Below, piece after piece: positions 57,842-64,000 of a stretch of DNA of 64,000 nt; the stretch's first letter is position 1, and each line of letters starts with the position of its first letter. A program made the translations under genes and the position numbers. Under the pieces are notes generated by a model. That model was not told where the DNA came from and did no database searches. It saw only the letters and a list, made by a program, of their open reading frames with translations. Where the stretch lies: contig NZ_SSXU01000006.1 in the NCBI RefSeq assembly GCF_009469605.1, positions 62,001 to 126,000 of the forward strand, written 5' to 3'. This DNA comes from Zoogloea sp. 1C4 (GTDB taxonomy: Bacteria; Pseudomonadota; Gammaproteobacteria; Burkholderiales; Rhodocyclaceae).

Positions 57842-60800
57842 ATGGCTTCTCCGCAAGACTCCCAAGATCCCTATCGCCTGCTCGAACACTGCCTGTCGGC
57901 CGACCGCCCGCGCCTGCGCCGGGATCTGCGCAAGCTCGCCCGCCGGCCGCGCACCCTGGCTGACGTGCCGGAGGCCCTGCGCCTCGCCATCGCCGATTCC
58001 GCCGCGAAGCTGATCGCCCGCCGCGAGGCGCTGCCGAAGCCGGATTTCCCGCCGGATCTGCCCGTCAATCAGCGCAAGGACGAGATCGCCGCGGCGATCC
58101 GCGACAATCAGGTGGTGATCGTCTGCGGCGAGACCGGCTCGGGTAAGACCACCCAGCTACCCAAGATCTGCCTGGAGCTCGGCCGTGGCGTGTCCGGCCT
58201 CATCGGCCACACCCAGCCCCGGCGGATCGCCGCCCGGGCCACCGCCACCCGCATCGCGCAAGAGCTGAAGAGCGAGCTCGGCGCCACCGTCGGCTTCAAG
58301 ATCCGCTTCACCGACCGCATCGGCCCCCAGAGCTACATCAAGCTGATGACCGACGGCATCCTGCTCGCCGAAACCCAGGGCGACCCGCTGCTGTCGGCCT
58401 ACGACACGCTGATCATCGACGAGGCCCACGAGCGCAGCCTCAACATTGATTTTTTGCTCGGCTACCTGCGCCAGCTGCTCGTCAAGCGGCCGGACATGAA
58501 GCTGATCGTCACCTCGGCCACGCTCGACGCCGAGCGCTTCGCCCGCCACTTTGGCACCGCCGACAAGCCCGCGCCGGTGATCGAAGTCTCCGGCCGGCTC
58601 TACCCCATCGAGATGCGCTACCGGCCCGTCGAGCGCGACGAGCCCAAGCCCGCCCGCCCGGGCGAACCCACCCCGCGCCAGGACAGCCGCGGCCCCGACC
58701 GCGACCTCTACGACGCGCTGGTCGATGCGGTGGACGAAGCCCAGCGCAGCGGCCCCGGCGACGTGTTGGTCTTCCTGCCCGGCGAGCGCGAGATCCGCGA
58801 GGCCGCCGAAGCCCTGCGCAAGGCCCACCACGCCGCCGGCACCGAGATCCTGCCGCTCTTCGCCCGCCAGTCGGCCCAGGAGCAGGCGCGGGTGTTCGCG
58901 CCCTCCAGAGGCCGCCGGGTGGTGCTCGCCACCAACGTGGCCGAAACCTCGCTCACCGTGCCGGGCATCCGCTACGTGGTGGATACCGGCCTCGCGCGGG
59001 TCAAGCGCTACAGCCACCGCAACAAGGTCGAGCAACTGCAGATCGAGAAGATCGCCCAGTCGGCGGCCCGTCAGCGCGCCGGCCGCTGCGGCCGGGTGAG
59101 CGACGGTATCTGCTTCCGGCTCTACGACGAGGACGACTTCAACAAGCGCCCGGCCCACACCGATCCGGAAATCCTGCGCTCGTCCCTGGCCGGGGTGATC
59201 CTGCGGATGAAGTCCCTCAAGTTGGGCGAGGTGGCCGAGTTCCCGTTCATCGACGCGCCCCTGCCGCGCATGGTGGCCGACGGCTACCAGCTGCTGGCCG
59301 AGCTCGGTGCCGTCGAAGAGACCGAGGGCGAGGCGGTGATGAACCTCACCCCCATCGGCCGCGAGCTCGCCAAGCTGCCCCTCGACCCGAAGATCGGCCG
59401 GATGATCCTCGCCGCGCGGGATCGCGGCAGCCTCGCCGAGGTGCTGGTGATCGCCGCGGCGCTCTCGACCCAGGACGTGCGCGAACGCCCGCCCGAGCGT
59501 CAGGCCGCCGCCGACCAGGCCCACGCCCGCTTCCGCGGCCCGGAGCAGGAGCATAAATCCGAGTTCCTGTGGTACTGGAACCTCTGGAAAGCCTGGGAGG
59601 AAGTCCAGCGCCACGAGACCTCCAGCAAGCAGAAGGCGTGGTGCAAGAGCAACTTCCTGTCGTGGCTGCGTCTGCGCGAATGGCGCGACGTGTTCACCCA
59701 GCTCCACACCCTGTGCGCCGAGCACAGCTGGAAGGAGAATGACAAGCCGGCGAGCTTCGAGGACATCCACAAGGCGCTGCTCACCGGCCTGCTGGGTCAT
59801 GTGGGCTGCAAGATCGAGGACGCCTCGGGCCCCGCCGCCGGCAGCTATCTGGGCGCCCGCGGCATCAAGTTCTGGCCGCATCCGGGTTCCGCTATCGCCA
59901 AGAAGGCCGGCAAGTGGATCATGTGCGCCGAGCTGGTGGATACCTCGCGGCTGTTCGGCCGCTGCCTTGCCCGCATCGAGCCCGAGTGGCTGGAGGAAGT
60001 GGGCGGCCACCTGCTCAAGCGCCACATCTCCGAGCCCCACTGGTCGAAGGCCAGCGGCGCGGTGCGCGGCTGGGAGCGGGGCGCGCTGTACGGCCTCACG
60101 GTGTATCCGCGTCGCGGCGTGAGCTACCGGGAGATCGACCCGGCCCTGTGCCGCGAGCTGTTCATCCGCGAAGGGCTGGTGCAGGGCGAGATCGCCGAAG
60201 GGCCGGCCCGGGGCATGGCTTTCCTCGGCCACAACCGCCGGCTGATGGCCGAGATCGAACGGCTGGAGCACAAGTCCCGCCGCCCCGACGTGCTGGTGGA
60301 TGAGGAGCTCATCTACGCCTTCTACGACGCCAAGCTGCCGCCCGAGGTGCTCGACCTGGCCAGCTTCGAGGCCTGGCGCAAGGCCGCCGAGAAGAAGGCG
60401 CCCAAGGTGCTGCAGCTCACCCGCGACCAGCTGATGCGCCACGACGCGGAAGGCATCACCACCGATCGCTTCCCGTCCAGCCTCGAGGTGCTCGGCCAGA
60501 AGCTCAAGCTCGCTTACCTGCACGAACCCGGCGAGGCCGACGACGGCGTGACGCTCACCGTGCCGATGGCGATGCTCAACCAGATTCCTGCCAACCGCTG
60601 CGAATGGCTGGTGCCCGGTCTGCTCGAAGAAAAGGTCACCGCGCTCCTGCGCACCGTGCCGCAAAAGCACCGCCACCGCCTGCAGCCGATGGCCGACAGC
60701 GCGGCGGACTTCATGGCAAAGTTCGAGGCGGGCGAGTTCGACCTGGACGACCCGCTCATCAAGGCGCTGCAGCGTTTTGTAGAAGAGCGGGTGTCCCTCA

Positions 60801-61909
60801 AGCTGCCGATGGAGAGCTTCCGGCCCGAGAACCTCAACCCGCACTGCTTCATGAACTTCCGGGTGCAGGACGAGCACGGCCGCATCCTTGGCCAATCGCG
60901 CAACCTGGCCGAGCTGCGCACGAAGTTCCGCGACCAGGTGGCACAGCGCTTCCAGAGCGCCCGCATCGTGCCGGCGGCCGAACCCGCCGCCCCGGCCCCG
61001 AAGAAGGGTGGCGATGCCCCCAAGGCCGCCGCGCCCGCGCCTGCGGCCGACAAGCAGCTTGCCGGCTTCACCGACTGGACCTTCGGGCCGCTGCCCGAGT
61101 TGCTGGAGGTGAAGGTCGCCGGCCGCGAGATCGTCGGCTTTCCGGCGCTCCACGACGACGGCGCCAGCGTCTCGCTGCGCCCCTACGACACGCCGGAAGA
61201 AGCCGCCAAGGTGCACCGCGGCGGCCTCGCGCGGCTCTTTGCGCTGGCGCTGTCGGCCCAGGTGAAGGCCATCGAGAAGCTGCCGGGCATCCGCGAACTG
61301 GCGCTGCAGTTCATCAGCTACGGTTCCGAGGCGGAGCTCAAGGCCCAGCTCGTCACCGCCACGCTGGAGCGCTGCTGCCTGCTCGAACCGCTGCCGACGG
61401 ATGCCGACAGTTTCGGCAAGCGCTGCCAGGAAGCCAAGCCGCGCATCACCCTGGTGGCCCAGGAGCTCATGCGCCTCACCGGCCAGCTGATCGTCGAGCA
61501 CGCCACGCTCACCAAGCGCCTCGCCGGCCTCAAGACCTTTCCGGACGTGGTGGCCGACATCAACGCCCAGGTGGCCAAGCTGATGCCGAAGCACTTCCTC
61601 GTCGCGCTGCCCTACGAGCGCATCGCCCAGATCCCGCGCTATCTCAAGGGCGCCACGGTGCGCATCGACAAGCTGCGCAACAACCCCGCCCGCGACGCCG
61701 AGCTGATGGCCGACTGGAAGAAGCTCGCCCAGCCCTTCGAGCGGGAATGGCTCGCCAAGGCCAAGGCCGGCGTCACCGACCCGCAGCTGGAGGAGTTCCG
61801 CTGGCTGCTGGAAGAGCTGCGCGTGGGCCTGTTTGCCCAGGAACTCCGGACGCCCATGCCGGTGTCGGTCAAGCGCCTGCAAAAGATCTGGGAAAGCCGG
61901 CCGCGCTGA
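57842..61909 (+). CDS. hrpA: ATP-dependent RNA helicase HrpA
   Basis: A 1355-residue DEAH-box helicase from ATG 57842. Motif I is GETGSGKTT (about residues 98-106), Ia TQPRRIAARATA, II IIDEAHERS, III TSATLDAERFA, V ATNVAETSLTVPGI and VI SAARQRAGRCGRV. Helicase-associated HA2 and the long HrpA-specific C-terminal region (DUF3418-like) fill residues about 480-1355. HrpA unwinds RNA and acts in mRNA processing and stalled-ribosome splitting. Length fits the bacterial family, and the open frame further upstream overlaps crcB and is not coding for it. Confidence 0.96.
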   Translation: MASPQDSQDPYRLLEHCLSADRPRLRRDLRKLARRPRTLADVPEALRLAIADSAAKLIARREALPKPDFPPDLPVNQRKDEIAAAIRDNQVVIVCGETGSGKTTQLPKICLELGRGVSGLIGHTQPRRIAARATATRIAQELKSELGATVGFKIRFTDRIGPQSYIKLMTDGILLAETQGDPLLSAYDTLIIDEAHERSLNIDFLLGYLRQLLVKRPDMKLIVTSATLDAERFARHFGTADKPAPVIEVSGRLYPIEMRYRPVERDEPKPARPGEPTPRQDSRGPDRDLYDALVDAVDEAQRSGPGDVLVFLPGEREIREAAEALRKAHHAAGTEILPLFARQSAQEQARVFAPSRGRRVVLATNVAETSLTVPGIRYVVDTGLARVKRYSHRNKVEQLQIEKIAQSAARQRAGRCGRVSDGICFRLYDEDDFNKRPAHTDPEILRSSLAGVILRMKSLKLGEVAEFPFIDAPLPRMVADGYQLLAELGAVEETEGEAVMNLTPIGRELAKLPLDPKIGRMILAARDRGSLAEVLVIAAALSTQDVRERPPERQAAADQAHARFRGPEQEHKSEFLWYWNLWKAWEEVQRHETSSKQKAWCKSNFLSWLRLREWRDVFTQLHTLCAEHSWKENDKPASFEDIHKALLTGLLGHVGCKIEDASGPAAGSYLGARGIKFWPHPGSAIAKKAGKWIMCAELVDTSRLFGRCLARIEPEWLEEVGGHLLKRHISEPHWSKASGAVRGWERGALYGLTVYPRRGVSYREIDPALCRELFIREGLVQGEIAEGPARGMAFLGHNRRLMAEIERLEHKSRRPDVLVDEELIYAFYDAKLPPEVLDLASFEAWRKAAEKKAPKVLQLTRDQLMRHDAEGITTDRFPSSLEVLGQKLKLAYLHEPGEADDGVTLTVPMAMLNQIPANRCEWLVPGLLEEKVTALLRTVPQKHRHRLQPMADSAADFMAKFEAGEFDLDDPLIKALQRFVEERVSLKLPMESFRPENLNPHCFMNFRVQDEHGRILGQSRNLAELRTKFRDQVAQRFQSARIVPAAEPAAPAPKKGGDAPKAAAPAPAADKQLAGFTDWTFGPLPELLEVKVAGREIVGFPALHDDGASVSLRPYDTPEEAAKVHRGGLARLFALALSAQVKAIEKLPGIRELALQFISYGSEAELKAQLVTATLERCCLLEPLPTDADSFGKRCQEAKPRITLVAQELMRLTGQLIVEHATLTKRLAGLKTFPDVVADINAQVAKLMPKHFLVALPYERIAQIPRYLKGATVRIDKLRNNPARDAELMADWKKLAQPFEREWLAKAKAGVTDPQLEEFRWLLEELRVGLFAQELRTPMPVSVKRLQKIWESRPR

Positions 61910-62458
61910 GGGGCGGTTTTCTCCGGCGGGTACGCATCCGTGATGCCAGGGTGTGATGAAGTTGGCAGCGCGGAGGGCGACCGGGTCTTGCGCTGCCGAT
62001 CGACATCTTATAATTTATTAAATATTGTGAACGACATGGCGCTGTCCGGTCGGGCCATGTGGCCGCGACTTTGACGGGCAGGGTTCCATGGGCAACCCAG
62101 AACGTGCCGCCGCGCTGTTCAAGCGCTGTTCAAGCTTGGCCTGAGGCGGACGTTATCAAGGGCCAGGATACGGATTTTTCAGGGAGCAGGCCGCCAGGCC
62201 GGGCTTCTTGGGGCAAGGGATTCCGCTGGCACAGCCGGAGAAATTCGGCTTGCAGTGGGGGCGAGGAAAACGGGGAGGCTTTTGCCTCCCCGTTTTCCTT
62301 TCCACGTTGCCCGGACGCATGCGGCTGGCGTGTTTCACTCAAGAGAACGCGCCCGCCGTCGATAAGACGGGGAGGCCGCTACCGGCCGTCCCGCGCGCCC
62401 GAGGACACCGGTGGGGGCTGCAAGACGCGCCACCGCCAATCTCCACTGGTCTGCCCCG
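61910..62458. other. 549-bp intergenic region between hrpA and the GAF kinase
   Basis: No convincing coding frame is seen. It holds an AT-rich island at about 62006-62030 (TATAAT at 62009-62014, TTGCGC at 61988 as a possible -35 at 15 bp), a tandem GCGCTGTTCAA duplication near 62111-62132, and a strong hairpin at 62265-62298. It is the only long non-coding stretch near the right end. Confidence 0.6.
62265..62298. terminator. 15-bp hairpin with TTTT loop, possible bidirectional terminator
   Basis: Arms GGAAAACGGGGAGGC and GCCTCCCCGTTTTCC are perfectly complementary with a TTTT loop. The T-rich and A-rich ends of the arms could act as terminator tails on either strand. It lies 355 bp after hrpA. 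Confidence 0.65.
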
Positions 62459-64000
62459 ATGCAATCTTCCCCCGTTCCGGCCGACGAAGCCGCCCGGCTG
62501 CACGCGCTTCGCGCCATCGGCTTGCTCGACACCCCGGCCGATCCCGCCTTCGACAATCTGGTCGAACTGATCCGCTCGGTCTTTGACGCATCCATCGTGG
62601 CCATTTCGCTGGTGGATGCCGAGCGGCAGTGGCTCAAGGCCGCCCTGGGCATCGACGTGCGCGAGACGCCCCGGTGCGACGCCTTCTGCGCCCACGCCAT
62701 CTGCCAGGACGGCCCGCTGCTGGTGAGGGATGCGACAACCGACCCGCGCTTTGCAGGCAATCCGCTGGTCTGCGGCGCGCCGGGCATCCGCTTCTACGCC
62801 GGCTTGCCCCTGCGGCCGGTGGATGGGCGGGCGGTGGGGGCGCTGTTCATCGCCGATGCCGCGCCGCGTGTGCTGACCGCGGCCGAGCATGACCGGCTGA
62901 TCCGCTTCGCTCGCCAGGCGGAGGCGCTGATCCGCCATCATCAGGCGGCGCTGGAGGCCCGGCGCGAGCACGACGCCCTCGAACGCGCCATCGCCCGCAA
63001 GCAGGCGGTGCTCAACCGCGCAGCGGTGGGGATCATCCGCATCACCTCGCGGGGCATCATCGAGCAGGTCAATCCCTTCGCCCAGCAGATCCTCGGTTAC
63101 ACGGCCGAAGAGCTGCTGGGCCGCAACGTGCGCGTGATCATGCCCAGCCGCTGGGCCGACCACCACGACGAATATCTCGCCAGCTACCTCAAGGGCCGCC
63201 CGCCCAGCGTGATCGGCATCGGCCGGGAGGTGCAGGCCCTGCACAAGTCGGGGCGGACGATCCCGGTGCACCTGGCGGTGAGCGAGGTGACGATTCCCGG
63301 CCAGGAGGAGGTGGAGTTCATCGGCATCCTCTCCGACCTCTCCGAGCTCTACCGCGCCCGCGAGCGCGAGCAGGCCCAGCACCGCCTGCTGCACGTGCTG
63401 CACCGGGGCATGACCGACTTCGCCACGCTGATGTCCAGCGACCAGCTGTGGTCCTTCCTGAAGGACGCCCTGTGCGACCTGACCAGCAGCGACTACGCGC
63501 TGATCGGCGAGGTGGTGCCGGTGGAGGGCAAGCCCGGACTGAAGATCCACGCCATCACCGATCTTTCCTGGAACGAGGATTCCCGCCGGCTGATGGAGCG
63601 CCTCAGCTCCGGCGACATGATGCTCACCAACCCGGACTCCATGCTCGGCCGGGTGTTTGCCGGCGGCGAGGTGGTGATGACCAACGACCTCGGCGCCGAG
63701 ACCCGCCGCACGGGCTTTCCCCACGGCCATCCGCCGCTGCACAACTACCTGGGTGTGCCCATCGTCGATCAGGGGCAGGTGATCGGCATGTACGCCATCT
63801 CCAACTCCCGCAACAGGGTGGATGAAGAGCTGCTGGCCTGGCTGGAACCCTTTACCGCCACCTGCGCGCTGCTCATCAACCTTTACCGCCGGATCAACGA
63901 GCAGGCCCGTTTCACCCGCGAGCTGGAGATCGCCCACGCGAAACAGGCCCAGGCCAGCCGCGCCAAGACCGAATTCCTGTCGTCCATGAGCCACGAGCTG
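62459..64000 (+). CDS. GAF-PAS-GAF sensor histidine kinase (truncated by window edge)
   Basis: The frame runs from ATG 62459 to the end of the window (514 codons so far). An N-terminal GAF domain (about 1-165; LHALRAIGLLDTPADPAFDN, CDAFCAHAICQDGPLLVRDA, FYAGLPLRP) is followed by a PAS domain (about 180-300), a second GAF domain (about 310-480), and the beginning of HisKA (EFLSSMSHEL at the last residues). No membrane helix is visible, so it is soluble. The ATPase domain and any receiver lie beyond the window. Ligands are unknown. Confidence 0.9.
   Translation, partial: MQSSPVPADEAARLHALRAIGLLDTPADPAFDNLVELIRSVFDASIVAISLVDAERQWLKAALGIDVRETPRCDAFCAHAICQDGPLLVRDATTDPRFAGNPLVCGAPGIRFYAGLPLRPVDGRAVGALFIADAAPRVLTAAEHDRLIRFARQAEALIRHHQAALEARREHDALERAIARKQAVLNRAAVGIIRITSRGIIEQVNPFAQQILGYTAEELLGRNVRVIMPSRWADHHDEYLASYLKGRPPSVIGIGREVQALHKSGRTIPVHLAVSEVTIPGQEEVEFIGILSDLSELYRAREREQAQHRLLHVLHRGMTDFATLMSSDQLWSFLKDALCDLTSSDYALIGEVVPVEGKPGLKIHAITDLSWNEDSRRLMERLSSGDMMLTNPDSMLGRVFAGGEVVMTNDLGAETRRTGFPHGHPPLHNYLGVPIVDQGQVIGMYAISNSRNRVDEELLAWLEPFTATCALLINLYRRINEQARFTRELEIAHAKQAQASRAKTEFLSSMSHEL

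Noticed and set aside
58157-61882. Very long open frame antisense to hrpA
   Set aside because: It mirrors the codon pattern of hrpA in a GC-rich genome, has low-complexity G/A/L/Q-rich translation, and shows no family motif.

Overview
This is a high-GC window of ordinary chromosomal bacterial DNA. It most likely comes from a betaproteobacterium of the Rhodocyclales type (Azospira, Zoogloea, Thauera or Azoarcus relatives). That is inferred from the petABC-sspA-sspB order, the rplU-rpmA-obgE-proB block, the 4.5S RNA-dnaX-ybaB-recR block, a classical betaproteobacterial porin, and the very large number of PAS, GGDEF, EAL and HD-GYP signalling proteins. I see no insertion sequence, prophage, integrase, CRISPR array or rRNA operon. 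Genes are tightly packed and many neighbours overlap by 4 bp.

Layout. 1-3256: a truncated GGDEF-type protein and a NarX/NarL-like two-component pair. 3406-4762: tRNA-Thr and tRNA-fMet flanking three small genes. 4914-9016: a large hybrid histidine kinase, ACP phosphodiesterase and an Lrp regulator. 9082-13549: an envelope-stress module made of a CpxP/Spy-like protein, BepA protease and CpxRA, with GTAAA-N5-GTAAA boxes upstream of two of the transcription units. 13594-16741: 4.5S RNA, dnaX, ybaB, recR. 16767-20878: CoA-transferase, galE, DUF2237, dacB. 21145-27028: cytochrome bc1 (petABC), sspA, sspB, bacteriohemerythrin, DUF1992 and a PilZ protein. 27048-33386: dadA, fbp, tamA, a class I cytochrome c and a porin. 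33564-37443: proB, obgE, rpmA, rplU and a membrane-anchored NTF2-like protein. 57411-61909: crcB and hrpA. 62459-end: a truncated GAF-PAS-GAF histidine kinase.

The most unusual part is 37596-57295, which is almost entirely cyclic-di-GMP signalling broken only by glnS. Three gene sets stand out: (a) a periplasmic PstS-like protein, an outer-membrane barrel and a membrane GGDQF-EAL protein; (b) a TonB-type receptor, YfiR-like protein, CHASE8-type hybrid kinase with HPt, and REC-PAS-GGDEF-EAL protein, apparently one operon; (c) a convergent five-gene operon of degenerate EAL-REC-PAS, a free-standing small domain, HDOD, PAS histidine kinase and REC-HD-GYP. Both composite GGDEF-EAL proteins have altered GGDEF motifs and intact EAL residues, so the block looks biased towards c-di-GMP breakdown. 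With the PilZ protein and the partial GGDEF-type protein, the window holds possible synthesis, breakdown and read-out parts. Domain functions rest on family recognition from the translated sequence. No database search was possible.
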